A stretch of 64,000 nucleotides of DNA. Origin: Rhodospirillaceae bacterium. Its GTDB lineage: Bacteria > Pseudomonadota > Alphaproteobacteria > Rhodospirillales > Rhodospirillaceae. The notes under the pieces are model-generated. The model saw only the letters and a program-made list of their open reading frames with translations. It searched no databases and was not told the DNA's origin. Every line of letters starts with the position of its first letter. Within the stretch, counting starts at the first letter, position 1. The DNA lies in assembly GCA_029243545.1 (NCBI GenBank), contig JAQWRV010000011.1, forward strand, positions 248,001 through 312,000, read 5' to 3'. Both the position numbers and the translations under genes were made by a program. Positions 17,811 through 26,645 of the stretch are shown here, one piece after another.

Positions 17811-18926
17811 TCACTCGACGCGGTATTGCTTCACGGCCTCATCTGAGATTTCGAGGCCTAGACCGGCGCCCTTGGGCGGACGCATACGGCCGTCTTTAAT
17901 GTCCGGCGATTCGGTGAACGCTGCTTCCATCCAGGGCATGTGTTCAATGGGTGCTTTCGCCATCACGCCGCACGCGACCTGAATGGTGACTTCCATCATG
18001 TGATGAGGGGCGAGGGGCCGTCCCGCCACTTCGGCCATGCTTGCAACCCTCAGCATCTCCGTGATGCCGCCCATGCGGATGATGTCCGGCTGCAAAATAT
18101 CCACCGCATCGGCTTTCAAGTACGCGTCGAACTCAAAGCGGGAGCCGAGGGTTTCGCCGAGCGCGATAGGTATATCCAAGTCTGCGGCCAGTCGCGAATG
18201 TCCGGAGATGTCTTCGCAGTTGATCGGTTCTTCCAGCCAGCCGATGCCCAATTCCTCAAACGCCCGGCCCGCCTTTATGGACTTTGGATAGTCCCACATC
18301 TGGTTGGCGTCGACGGTCAGCCACACATCGTCACCGAGCGCTTTGCGCACCGCGGTCACCCGTTCGATGTCGATGTTTACGTCGTCGTGACCAACCTTCA
18401 TCTTAACGCCAATCATACCGTCATCGAGATAGGCGCAGAACGCGTCGAGCATCTCGTCGACGCTCATGTACAGCCAGCCACCGTCCGATCCATAAATCGG
18501 CGCATCGTCGCGTATGCCACCGAGAAGTTTGTGGAGCGGTAAACCAGCGGCTTTGCCTTTGATATCCCACAACGCCATATCGGTAGCCGCTTGGGCATGA
18601 ACCACCAACCCGCGCCGTCCAACCGCCTGCAGCTTCTTGCCAATTTGAGCCCAAATGCGTTCGTGATTGAGCGCGTCCTGGCCTATCAGCAGGGGGTTGA
18701 TGTCGCGTTCCAAGACCGTGCGTGTGGCCAGTGATCCGCCCATATGGCTCCAGGCGTACCCGAGCCCGCGCAAGCCACTGGCGGTTGTGATGAAAATCAC
18801 CGGCATGCTGATATGGGCCACTGGCTGGGCGCCGGCGCCACCGGCCGAGCCCGACAGCATGGGGCGCGGCAGCGGCAGGCGCAGCAGTTCAACGTGAACC
18901 TCAGTAATGGTGGTGTCGACAGTCAT
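17811..18926 (-). CDS. Enolase-superfamily dehydratase/racemase (mandelate racemase/muconate lactonising type)
   Basis: A 371-residue member of the MR/MLE group. The capping domain is followed by a barrel with the base motif VKMKVGH (KxK near residue 174), three metal ligands in VDANQMWDYP (Asp), WLEEP (Glu) and LGETL (Glu), LQPDIIRMGG, and a second catalytic His in APHHMME. A KxK plus His pair fits acid-sugar dehydratases and racemases of the mandelate racemase subgroup. The substrate cannot be read from the sequence. It lies 18 bases downstream of the next gene on the same strand, so they are likely co-transcribed. Confidence 0.85.
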   Translation of the reverse strand: MTVDTTITEVHVELLRLPLPRPMLSGSAGGAGAQPVAHISMPVIFITTASGLRGLGYAWSHMGGSLATRTVLERDINPLLIGQDALNHERIWAQIGKKLQAVGRRGLVVHAQAATDMALWDIKGKAAGLPLHKLLGGIRDDAPIYGSDGGWLYMSVDEMLDAFCAYLDDGMIGVKMKVGHDDVNIDIERVTAVRKALGDDVWLTVDANQMWDYPKSIKAGRAFEELGIGWLEEPINCEDISGHSRLAADLDIPIALGETLGSRFEFDAYLKADAVDILQPDIIRMGGITEMLRVASMAEVAGRPLAPHHMMEVTIQVACGVMAKAPIEHMPWMEAAFTESPDIKDGRMRPPKGAGLGLEISDEAVKQYRVE

Positions 18927-18944
18927 GGAAATTGTAGATCCAGC

Positions 18945-19691
18945 CTAGAAATAATTGGTGCGTTTTTCGTACTCTACGAGTTCGTAATGGGTCTGCATGT
19001 ATCCGGTGCAACCCGCCTTCAACATGACATAGTCGCCATCTGTCGTTGTCCAGGTGTGGTAGGGCGGATGAATATCAGTCCCCATATAATCGTCATCGGT
19101 GCTGGTGCCGTAACTGAAGTGATGGGCATCAAAGGTGCCCGCGGCAACGGTAACCTTTTCCTCACCTAAGTAGTTGATGACCAGGGTATTCCGTCTTTGC
19201 ATAAGCAGCGGTCCATCAGCACCACGGTGATGGAAAGAGCACATTAGATGCATGGGTGCGCGATATTGCCCGGGGCCGTTTTCAAGCGGGTAAATGTTAC
19301 AGTGCATGGCATCGGCTTGGATGGGGTGGGTGCCGAAAATTGCTGGCGGAACGTCTAGATCCATCTTTTGTGAAATTCGGCCTTCCTTGACCGTAAAACC
19401 TTCACATTCGGCAACCGTATCGGTGAAGCGAAACCAAGAGGAGCCGACGAACGCTTCGTCTACGGTGATTTGGACAAACCCGTAACGCGGCGTCCAATCT
19501 TTATCCAGCGTGGTTACGGAATCCCGTAGCACCCTCGGTTCGTTTTCGTCGATGGAGCAGTGCGCCCGAAAGACGCGTGAACCGTCTTGGTGTGTTGTAT
19601 AAATGTAGGTCTCGCCACCACGATCTTTGTCTAGCATTTCTTTCTTTCTCGACGTGTAGCGAATCTTTCCACGAATCGTAGTGTGTTCCAT
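18945..19691 (-). CDS. Protein of unknown function
   Basis: A 248-residue soluble protein with no signal peptide and no family I recognise. It is rich in His, Tyr, Asp and Thr, and ends with EYEKRTNYF. Segments such as GETYIYTTHQDGSRVFRAHC and VTVAAGTFDAHHFSYGTSTD suggest an all-beta barrel similar in flavour to DUF3108-type lipid-binding proteins; that is an impression only. A strong ribosome-binding site (GGGAGGGG) precedes the ATG at 19691. It is upstream of and close to the enolase-superfamily gene, so it may belong to the same pathway. Confidence 0.65.
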   Translation of the reverse strand: MEHTTIRGKIRYTSRKKEMLDKDRGGETYIYTTHQDGSRVFRAHCSIDENEPRVLRDSVTTLDKDWTPRYGFVQITVDEAFVGSSWFRFTDTVAECEGFTVKEGRISQKMDLDVPPAIFGTHPIQADAMHCNIYPLENGPGQYRAPMHLMCSFHHRGADGPLLMQRRNTLVINYLGEEKVTVAAGTFDAHHFSYGTSTDDDYMGTDIHPPYHTWTTTDGDYVMLKAGCTGYMQTHYELVEYEKRTNYF

Positions 19692-19758
19692 GCGCCCCTC
19701 CCAAGAACGTATTTGTCGCTAGCTTACACACTCCGTGTGGGGGAGCCAGCTTTTAGGT

Positions 19759-20448
19759 TTAAAGACCTTCGAGGGGCGGTAATCCGTGATCTACCCGGTA
19801 GGCCCGCAATCCGGCCTGCCCCTCCTCGAATACTGGAGCAAACGGCGCGCGTTCCTGCGCGTACGACCACCACTGTTTCAATTTCGGATGCCCGTCTGTG
19901 AGGTCAGCCATACCGAAGTGTGGCATCATCAGGCGTAAATAATCGATGGCCGGTGCCAAGGCGCAATCCGCATGTCCCAGAGTTGATCCAAGAGCAAAAG
20001 GCGCCGGTGACAACACAGCTTCCAAAACCCCTAGCCCATCTTTGAATGCAGCCATCTGTTTATCAATGGCCGCCTGATCGGGGCTTTCCTGCTGGCGGAA
20101 AGGGATCAGCGGGATGTATGCGCCCATCAAATACAGGTCGACGATGCGCGCCACCAATCGGCCGCGCGCAGCCACCGCTGGGTCATGACGCTCTGTATCA
20201 TGCTCTGGCACCAAGTCGCGCAGATAGCTACATATCACCTCGCCTTCCGCCAGCCATAAGTCGTCATGCACAAGGGCCGGCACCTGGCCAATGGGGTTGA
20301 TGGCACGAAACTCCGGTGACGATGTGTCTCCACCCGGCACGGCTTCCGGCTGTAGGTCGAGCCCGAGGCTTTGCGCGACCAATACAACCCGCGCCACAAA
20401 TGGCGACATCATCTGCCCGTAGAGATGCAAAGATTGACCACTGGCCAT
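19759..20448 (-). CDS. Glutathione S-transferase family protein
   Basis: A 229-residue two-domain GST. The thioredoxin-like N domain starts HLYGQMMSPFVARVVLVAQS, with a Ser in the usual activating region, then INPIGQVPALV (the cis-Pro in V-P) and WLAEGEVICSYLRDLVP (the Glu-Ser-type glutathione-binding turn appears as E-G-E). The C domain is helical with FALGSTLGHADCALAPAIDY. I start at the ATG at 20448, preceded by AAGGGA; an ATG five codons upstream has no site. The gene is divergent from an acyl-CoA ligase across an AT-rich region containing a direct repeat. Confidence 0.85.
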   Translation of the reverse strand: MASGQSLHLYGQMMSPFVARVVLVAQSLGLDLQPEAVPGGDTSSPEFRAINPIGQVPALVHDDLWLAEGEVICSYLRDLVPEHDTERHDPAVAARGRLVARIVDLYLMGAYIPLIPFRQQESPDQAAIDKQMAAFKDGLGVLEAVLSPAPFALGSTLGHADCALAPAIDYLRLMMPHFGMADLTDGHPKLKQWWSYAQERAPFAPVFEEGQAGLRAYRVDHGLPPLEGL

Positions 20449-20483
20449 GGATATTCCCTTCATTGCTTGAACTGGATGGCATA

Positions 20484-20544
20484 GTGATGGCTATTGACAG
20501 AACGAAACCAACAATGTGATGGCTATAGACAGAACGAGACCATC
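20484..20544. repeat. Imperfect tandem repeat in a divergent promoter region
   Basis: Two 29-base copies (20484-20512 and 20516-20544) with a 32-base period differ at about three positions. Each copy contains GTGATGGCTAT followed by GACAGAACGA. They lie just upstream of the GST start (minus strand) and about 150 bases from the acyl-CoA ligase start (plus strand). Three helical turns of spacing would suit cooperative protein binding, but that is inference. Confidence 0.7.
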
Positions 20545-20690
20545 AATAAATAAAAATGATCACACAAGTTCTGGCCTGTTGCGTGCCGACGGACAATAAT
20601 CCTCGATCAAACAGACGTGGCTGCCGGCGTGAGCGGGGCCGTATGGCCCACACTGAATATTGAAAAGCGTGTGAATCGAGAGATAGAGAA

Positions 20691-22319
20691 ATGACGGCAT
20701 CAGGAATTTACGATACCGACCTTGAAAAAACACCGGCTAATCATGAGCCGCTGAGTCCAATCTCTTTTTTGAAGCGGGCGGCTGAGGTTTACCCAAACCG
20801 CACCGCTGTCATTCACGGCCTTATGCGCCTGACCTATCTAGAGGTGTTTACGCGCTGTCGCCGTTTGGCGTCGGCCCTGGTGAGCAAGGGCGTTACTCCT
20901 GGCGATACTGTTGCGGTTTTAGCACCCAACATACCGGCGCATTTCGAAGCCCACTATGGCGTGCCAATGACAGGCGCCGTACTCAATGCCATTAACACCC
21001 GGCTTGATGCCGCGACCATCGCCTTCATCCTTGATCACGGTGAAGCCAAGGTGTTGCTGGTCGACCCAGAGTTTGCCGCCGTCGCCAAAGCCGCGATAGC
21101 TGAAAGCGGGCGCGATCTTTTCATTGTCGATATAGACGACCCTCTAGCGCCCGAGGCCGAACCCCTTGGTGAAATTTCTTACGAGGCGTTTCTTGAAACC
21201 GGCGACCCTGAATTCTCGGGTATTCCCATCGATGACGAGTGGCGTGCCATCGCGCTCAGTTACACCTCGGGTACCACCGGCAATCCTAAAGGTGTCGTGA
21301 CCCATCACCGGGGCGCCTATCTGAACGCCATTGGCAACATGATGGCTTGGGGTATGACCCCCCATCCGGTTTATCTGTGGACCTTGCCGATGTTCCATTG
21401 CAATGGCTGGTGTTTTCCCTGGACCATCACGGCGCTCAACGGCACCCATGTGTGCCTGCGCAAGGTCGACCCAGCTGCCATTTACGCGCTAATGAAGTCT
21501 GAAGGGGTGACGCATTTTTGCGGCGCGCCAACTGTGCTCAACATGCTGGTCAATGCCCCTGAAGAATTACGCGACGGTTTGCCCTCAGGCATCAAGGCCA
21601 TGACCGCTGGAGCGGCGCCCCCGGCTGCTGTCATCGCCACTATGGAAGGTATGGGGATCGCTATTACCCATACCTATGGCCTGACCGAAGTCTATGGCCC
21701 CTGTGTTGTTTGCTCCTGGCACGGCGAGTGGGATGATTTGCCCATGGACGAACGCGCCGCGCTCAAGGCCCGCCAAGGGGTGCGCTATCACGTCGTCGAA
21801 GGCCTCGAAGTCATGGACCCGGACACCATGACCCCCGTCGCAACGGACGGCGAGACCATCGGTGAGATAATGTTCCGCGGCAACGTTGTGATGAAGGGCT
21901 ACTTGAAGAATCCAACAGCGACCAAAGATTCACTCAGCGGCGGATGGTTTCATTCGGGTGATCTGGCGGTTAAACATCCCGACGGCTATGTGGAAATCAG
22001 AGACCGGTCAAAGGACATCATTATTTCCGGCGGCGAGAACATTTCCACTATTGAAGTTGAAAGTGTTCTCTATAAGCACCCAGCCGTTTTGGAAGCGGCG
22101 GTCGTGGCCAAGCCTGACGATTATTGGGGCGAAACGCCTTGTGCATTCTTAACGCTTAAAGACGGTCAATCTGCAACGGAAAACGACATCATAGCCTTCT
22201 GCCGCGACAACATGGCGAAATTCAAGGTGCCCAAGACGGTAGTGTTCGACGACTTACCGAAAACATCCACGGGCAAAATTCAGAAATTTATACTGCGGGA
22301 ACGAGCCCGTAATCCCTAG
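20691..22319 (+). CDS. AMP-forming acyl-CoA ligase (medium/long-chain or DmdB-like)
   Basis: A 542-residue adenylate-forming enzyme that would activate a carboxylic acid to its CoA thioester with ATP. Motifs are the P-loop YTSGTTGNPKGVV (near residue 192), THTYGLTEVYGP, the hinge YVEIRDRSKDIIISGGENIS, and the C-terminal catalytic Lys in PKTSTGKIQKFILRE. The overall pattern (MFHCNGWCFPW, WHSGDLA) is that of the fatty-acyl/3-methylmercaptopropionate-CoA ligase group. DmdB, which acts on DMSP-derived methylmercaptopropionate in marine bacteria, belongs there, but no other dmd gene is seen. GAGAGATAGAGA precedes the ATG. Confidence 0.88.
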   Translation: MTASGIYDTDLEKTPANHEPLSPISFLKRAAEVYPNRTAVIHGLMRLTYLEVFTRCRRLASALVSKGVTPGDTVAVLAPNIPAHFEAHYGVPMTGAVLNAINTRLDAATIAFILDHGEAKVLLVDPEFAAVAKAAIAESGRDLFIVDIDDPLAPEAEPLGEISYEAFLETGDPEFSGIPIDDEWRAIALSYTSGTTGNPKGVVTHHRGAYLNAIGNMMAWGMTPHPVYLWTLPMFHCNGWCFPWTITALNGTHVCLRKVDPAAIYALMKSEGVTHFCGAPTVLNMLVNAPEELRDGLPSGIKAMTAGAAPPAAVIATMEGMGIAITHTYGLTEVYGPCVVCSWHGEWDDLPMDERAALKARQGVRYHVVEGLEVMDPDTMTPVATDGETIGEIMFRGNVVMKGYLKNPTATKDSLSGGWFHSGDLAVKHPDGYVEIRDRSKDIIISGGENISTIEVESVLYKHPAVLEAAVVAKPDDYWGETPCAFLTLKDGQSATENDIIAFCRDNMAKFKVPKTVVFDDLPKTSTGKIQKFILRERARNP

Positions 22320-22326
22320 CGGTTAA

Positions 22327-23049
22327 TCAATCCCAACCACCAGCGTCCCACTCAGGACGGACCCGGCCGGCAATCTCTGCGGTTTGGTCGAGTAAATTGC
22401 GGGTGGGATTGCGGGCGCAGCTTCTCTTGAGTGCTTGCACGATTTTGCGTTTGTCGGAAATGGATACCACGAGCCGTGGATCGTAGCGCACCGTCATGTT
22501 GCCTTGAACAAAAGCGAAGGCCCAAAATTCAGCAGCTTTGGCACGGCTCTTCTTGTTCCCCTTGCTTTCTAACCCGGCCGAGTATGCGGCGCAGGAATAA
22601 AGACGCGGGTCTAGACCCAGATTGGTGACCCCAGGAATTGGCTGGGGTGTTTCACCTGCGTAGACGGCGGCGGCATGAAATGAAACTTCATCACGTTCCG
22701 AACAAAATTCTCGGACCCGGGCGAAAACACCGCCTTCAGCAGCATCGCGCTCATCCGAAAACTCCAGAACTTCGTTTGCGTCAAAGGCGCCGGTGAGAAA
22801 ACCAGTCACCCAGAATCGGGCAATCTGAGAGCGGACGAAATCTTTCTTACGGCTTTTCTTGCCTTCATCTTTCATGAAGGTCATGCAGGCATAGCGGGCG
22901 TCTTCTATTTTGCGATCACTGACAGCCTGAACCGGAGCAGAGATCGCAAAAGCGAAAGCACTTATCGTAACGCCGAAGGTCAAAGTTCTAATCATGCTGG
23001 CCATACTAGTAGTACTATTATTGCGTGCTCTGTGCACTATAGACCTCAT
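22327..23049 (-). CDS. Exported protein with two tandem HdeA/Rap1a-like modules, function unknown
   Basis: A 240-residue protein. A hydrophobic leader (MIRTLTFGVTISAFAFAISA then PVQA) lies after 18 extra residues if the start is the ATG at 23049. That start has GAGGT six bases upstream; starting at Met19 would give a cleaner signal peptide. The mature part contains two similar units of about 85 residues. Each has an early Tyr-x-Cys/Tyr-Ser-Cys, a Lys-Lys-Ser-Arg run, an F-W-x-x-(G/A)-F-x-x-G motif (FWVTGFLTGAFDAN and FWAFAFVQGNMTVR), a basic helix with a second Cys, and a final AG. One disulfide per unit is expected in the periplasm. Confidence 0.6.
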   Translation of the reverse strand: MRSIVHRARNNSTTSMASMIRTLTFGVTISAFAFAISAPVQAVSDRKIEDARYACMTFMKDEGKKSRKKDFVRSQIARFWVTGFLTGAFDANEVLEFSDERDAAEGGVFARVREFCSERDEVSFHAAAVYAGETPQPIPGVTNLGLDPRLYSCAAYSAGLESKGNKKSRAKAAEFWAFAFVQGNMTVRYDPRLVVSISDKRKIVQALKRSCARNPTRNLLDQTAEIAGRVRPEWDAGGWD

Positions 23050-23139
23050 TGCTTACCTCGTCTGTCATGGCCGTTCACACAAGCGCGTGAGCATCTGTCA
23101 GGGGGGCCAAGGATAAGTCTTAGAAGGAAAGGATGGCTC

Positions 23140-23871
23140 ATGGCTATTACCTTATTCAAGTTTGGCCCTGTCATGGGCCTGCCCGACCCCAGCCCTTTTT
23201 GTTTCAGGCTCGAGACTTATTTGCGTATGGCGAAGGTCGACTACACGGTTTCTACCGACCGCCGTAAGAAAGCCCCGACCGGCAAGCGCCCCTTTATCGT
23301 TGATGAAGATGGCAAGTTGGTGGCAGACAGCGGTTTGATTATTGCCCAGTTGGAGGCTAAGTCTGGGCATCCCGTCGATGGCAAGCTGACCCTCGTAGAA
23401 CGGGCGGAAAGCCTGGCATTTCAGCGCCTTATGGACGAACATCTCTACTGGGTGATGGCCTATGGCCGCTGGCTCGATCCTGACGGCGTGCGGCATTTCA
23501 CGCCCTACCTGAAGCAGATCCTGGGTGTTCCTGGTCCGGCCTTTGCTCTGCTTAAGCCCATTGCGCAACGCACTGTGCGCAAACAGCTGAGTGGTCACGG
23601 CATAGGCAGGCACAACGCGGCGGTCATGTGGGAGTTGGCCATCGCCGACGTTCGCGCCTTGTCCCACTGGCTTGGTCAGCGGGACTGGGGGTTTGGTGAT
23701 CAGCCGACCGTGTTCGATGCTAGCTTGGCTGCCTACGTGGGCGAGCTGGTGGCGCAACCGTGGGGCAATCCGCTGGTGACCGAGACCCGCAAACATCGCA
23801 ATCTGGTCAACCATTTCGAACGGATTATGACGCGCTATTATCCGGAATTGGATACAATAAAAACGGCCTAA
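23140..23871 (+). CDS. Metaxin/FAXC-type glutathione S-transferase-like protein
   Basis: A 243-residue GST-fold protein. The start at 23140 (MAITLFKFGPVMGLPDPSPF) has AAGGAAAGGA upstream; a longer in-frame start overlaps the divergent gene and is rejected. The thioredoxin-like domain has PDPSPFCFRLETYLRMAKVD, PTGKRPFIVDEDGKLVADSG and LIIAQLE. The helical domain has WGFGDQPTVFDASLAAYVGE. This is the pattern of the Tom37/metaxin-FAXC group, whose members often lack classical GST activity. Downstream are a rhodanese and a Rieske oxygenase on the same strand, 24 and about 38 bases apart, suggesting an operon. Confidence 0.82.
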   Translation: MAITLFKFGPVMGLPDPSPFCFRLETYLRMAKVDYTVSTDRRKKAPTGKRPFIVDEDGKLVADSGLIIAQLEAKSGHPVDGKLTLVERAESLAFQRLMDEHLYWVMAYGRWLDPDGVRHFTPYLKQILGVPGPAFALLKPIAQRTVRKQLSGHGIGRHNAAVMWELAIADVRALSHWLGQRDWGFGDQPTVFDASLAAYVGELVAQPWGNPLVTETRKHRNLVNHFERIMTRYYPELDTIKTA

Positions 23872-23895
23872 CAAAAGACAGGGAAGGGACGTGTT

Positions 23896-24780
23896 ATGAC
23901 TGATAAGGGCTATCGCAATCCGGGATTAATGATCGAAACCGCAGACCTTGAGGCTGAACTCGGAACCGACAATCTGCGCATCATCGACTGTAACGTGGTG
24001 ATGAAAGTCAAACCCGATGGTGGCTATGAAATTCGCCCTGGCCGGGATGATTACAATGAGGCCCACATTCCAGACGCCTGTTTTCTCGATCTTCTCACCG
24101 AACTCTCCGATGATCATCCGACCTTGCGGTTCATGATGCCCTCAGCGGAGCAGTTTGCCCGTATTATAGGTGGGGCAGGAATTGGGGATCAGCACCGCAT
24201 CGTGCTGTATTCACGGGGCGCTAATTTTTGGGCAACGCGGCTATTCCTTATGTTTCGTGCGCTGGGCTTCGACAACTGCCGTGTTCTCAACGGAGGGTGG
24301 GATAAATGGTCAGCTGAAGGGCGCCCAACAACGACGGATGTTCCCGACTGGCCCGCCGCCACGTTCACGCCACACCCCCGGCCGGGACAGATTATCGGTA
24401 AAGACGAAGTGCTTGCAGCTGTGCGGCGCAAGGACACCTGCTTAATTAATGCGTTAACGCCCCAGATGTTTTCCGGTGAGACATTAAACGCGGCGTATGG
24501 CCGGCCCGGTCACATTGAAGGCAGCGTCAATCTTTATGCCTACGAGTTGATCGATAAAGCCGATAACACGTTTGTCGACGCAGCCACCATGACTGAAAAA
24601 TTCAACGCTATTGGCGCGCTCGATAAAGGCAACATCATTACTTACTGCGGCGGCGGAATTTCTGCGACGACAGATTCCTTCGCCCTGCTGCTTTTAGGTC
24701 GCGATGATGTTGCACTTTACGATGGCTCTATGACTGAGTGGGGGCCGGACGAAAGTTTGCCTATGGGCAAAACAGCCTAA
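23896..24780 (+). CDS. Two-domain rhodanese sulfurtransferase (thiosulfate/3-mercaptopyruvate type)
   Basis: A 294-residue protein with tandem rhodanese domains: an inactive N-terminal one (IIDCNVVMKVKPDGGYEIRP, EAHIPDACFLD) and an active C-terminal one with the catalytic Cys in TYCGGGISATT (near residue 252). The loop C-G-G-G-I-S-A is closer to mercaptopyruvate sulfurtransferases (CGSGVTA) than to thiosulfate rhodaneses (C-R-K-G-V-T-A). It would move sulfane sulfur to thiol acceptors or cyanide in the cytoplasm. Position between a GST-like protein and a Rieske oxygenase suggests part of a detoxification or catabolic operon. Confidence 0.87.
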   Translation: MTDKGYRNPGLMIETADLEAELGTDNLRIIDCNVVMKVKPDGGYEIRPGRDDYNEAHIPDACFLDLLTELSDDHPTLRFMMPSAEQFARIIGGAGIGDQHRIVLYSRGANFWATRLFLMFRALGFDNCRVLNGGWDKWSAEGRPTTTDVPDWPAATFTPHPRPGQIIGKDEVLAAVRRKDTCLINALTPQMFSGETLNAAYGRPGHIEGSVNLYAYELIDKADNTFVDAATMTEKFNAIGALDKGNIITYCGGGISATTDSFALLLLGRDDVALYDGSMTEWGPDESLPMGKTA

Positions 24781-24818
24781 ACCTATACAGTCGCAAAAAT
24801 TATAGGGAGTTGAGCGGC

Positions 24819-25958
24819 ATGTTTACCAACGTCTGGTATACGGCGGCATTTTCCAAAAATGTCGCCAGTGAGCCTAAGCATGTAAAAATGCTGGGGCGTG
24901 ATTTCGTTCTATTCCGCGACGATAAGGGCGTAGCGCACTGTCTTTCCAACGTGTGTTGCCATCGTGGGGCGCCCTTGGATCAGGGGACCTGTCAAAGTGA
25001 CGGGACACTGGCGTGCTGCCAGCACGGCTGGCGGTTTGGCGGCGATGGCCACTGCACCCAAATGCCGGCAGCGCCCGACGGCGCGCAGATTCCAAAAGCA
25101 GCGCGGGTCGATTCCTATCCCGTTGAAGAACGCTACGGCATGGTTTGGGTCTTACTTGGCGATGAGCCGGAAAAAGCGCCGCCCATTCCTGACATTCCAG
25201 AGTTCGATGCAGAGGGATGGCGCTGGTTAGAGTACGAAGAAGATTGGGATGCTAATTATCATTGGGCCAAGTTTTCTAACTTGGATTACGTTCATCTGCC
25301 CGTGGTGCATCAACAGCTTTGGAACGGCGGTATCCGTCCGCCGGAACACGAGGTTGAATATTTAGATGAAACCAGCCTCTCCACCGGCATTCGTGTGAAG
25401 ACAAAACGCGGCCGGGGACTTTGGGGTAAATTGCGGAAACTAGAATCGGAAGTTTGTTCACGGCTTAAGTTTTATCTTTCGGGATTCACGTTAAAGGTCG
25501 ATGTGGAAATCGGTGGCGCAGGGTCAGGTATTAGGTTCATCGCCCTTGATATGTCTACTCCCATCGACGAACGAAGAACCACGATGCGTTTTCTTTTTGG
25601 CCGTAATTTCTTGACATCCTCATGGGCTGACAAAAACACCATCAAACGCAATTTGAAGAATATCCATGAAGATCAGGTTATCGCTGAAGCACAATTGCCC
25701 AAAGTGCTGCCGGCGGTTCCAGATTCGCGGGCCTTGATGGCGGACCCGGAAGACAAAATCGTCAAAGAGTATTGGAATATTCTCGCGGCTCATCGGGCCA
25801 AAGGCTGGCAGATAGACCGGGAAGCCTTGGACGAAGCCGAGCGCAACGGCGGTTACCACGTCATACCCTCACCGGCACGGCGTACCGACCCCGACGGTTG
25901 GGTCTATAACGAAGTGCCGCGAATTGATCCCGCTTCACTTGCACAAGCCGCTGAATAG
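24819..25958 (+). CDS. Rieske non-haem iron oxygenase, alpha subunit
   Basis: A 379-residue mononuclear iron oxygenase of the VanA-like single-component type. The start at 24819 (MFTNVWYTAAF) has AGGGAG nine bases upstream. The Rieske [2Fe-2S] ligands are Cys46-x-His48 and Cys66-x-x-His69 (VCCHRGAP and ACCQHGW). The catalytic iron site is NLDYVHLPVVHQQ, giving His159 and His164 with bridging Asp156. Such enzymes use O2 for O-demethylation or hydroxylation and need an electron-transfer partner. None is adjacent, but a ferredoxin reductase-like flavoprotein is encoded at 28580-29791. The substrate is unknown. A NmrA-like dehydrogenase gene follows after eight bases. Confidence 0.88.
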   Translation: MFTNVWYTAAFSKNVASEPKHVKMLGRDFVLFRDDKGVAHCLSNVCCHRGAPLDQGTCQSDGTLACCQHGWRFGGDGHCTQMPAAPDGAQIPKAARVDSYPVEERYGMVWVLLGDEPEKAPPIPDIPEFDAEGWRWLEYEEDWDANYHWAKFSNLDYVHLPVVHQQLWNGGIRPPEHEVEYLDETSLSTGIRVKTKRGRGLWGKLRKLESEVCSRLKFYLSGFTLKVDVEIGGAGSGIRFIALDMSTPIDERRTTMRFLFGRNFLTSSWADKNTIKRNLKNIHEDQVIAEAQLPKVLPAVPDSRALMADPEDKIVKEYWNILAAHRAKGWQIDREALDEAERNGGYHVIPSPARRTDPDGWVYNEVPRIDPASLAQAAE

Positions 25959-25966
25959 ATAGCGTT

Positions 25967-26644
25967 ATGAAAGTTGCCATTCTCGGAGCCTCCGGCCAGA
26001 CCGGACCCTGCCTCATCAAGGAAGCGCTGGAGCGCGGACATGACGTCATAGCCATATGTCGCTCGCCAGAAAGAATGCCGCTGTCCGACCCTAAAGTTGA
26101 AGTCCGCAAGGCTGACGCTTTTAATGCAGGCGAGATTTTGCAAGCGACTGCAGGGGCAGATGTTGTGGTTACAACAGTAGGGGCGACCAATTTCAAGGAT
26201 AAAAGGCCGCTTAATACTGCGGCTCACCGCAATGTCATTGATGCCATGAAGGCCCATGGCCAAAACCGCCTCATTGCAATTTCGTCTTTTGGTGCTGCGC
26301 GTGGCATCAAGCGTAAAGGGATTCGTCGTAACATCTATCTATGGCTAAGACGCCAGTACTATCAAGATATGGCGGATATGGAGGCGATGGTTGCCGCTGA
26401 ATCGCCCGGCGCTACGATTCTGCGTGCGCCTAGCTTGCATAATCGGGAACCGAAACGTTCTTATATCACGACGGATGACGGCTCGTTGCCCAATGGGCTT
26501 GCGCTTTGCCGCGAAGACCTCGCTCATTATGTACTGGAAGCTATCGAAAAAGATTTAGACCGGGATAAGGTTATCGCGATCGTCGATGAAGGGTCTGAAC
26601 TTCCGCCGTTTCGCGAGCAGTTGCCGCCTAAACGATATCATTGA
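25967..26644 (+). CDS. NAD(P)-binding atypical short-chain dehydrogenase (NmrA/SDR_a5-like)
   Basis: A 225-residue Rossmann-fold protein starting KVAILGASGQTGPCLIKEAL, with the GxxGxxG dinucleotide motif at residues 7-13. It also has RGHDVIAICRSPERM (an Arg suitable for NADP 2'-phosphate), ADVVVTTVGATN and NRLIAISSFGAARG. There is no canonical Tyr-x-x-x-Lys pair, as expected for this atypical group, which includes flavin reductases and NmrA-like sensors. It closes the plus-strand run that includes the Rieske oxygenase. The stop lies one base from the stop of the convergent ligase gene. Confidence 0.8.
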   Translation: MKVAILGASGQTGPCLIKEALERGHDVIAICRSPERMPLSDPKVEVRKADAFNAGEILQATAGADVVVTTVGATNFKDKRPLNTAAHRNVIDAMKAHGQNRLIAISSFGAARGIKRKGIRRNIYLWLRRQYYQDMADMEAMVAAESPGATILRAPSLHNREPKRSYITTDDGSLPNGLALCREDLAHYVLEAIEKDLDRDKVIAIVDEGSELPPFREQLPPKRYH

Positions 26645-26645
26645 T

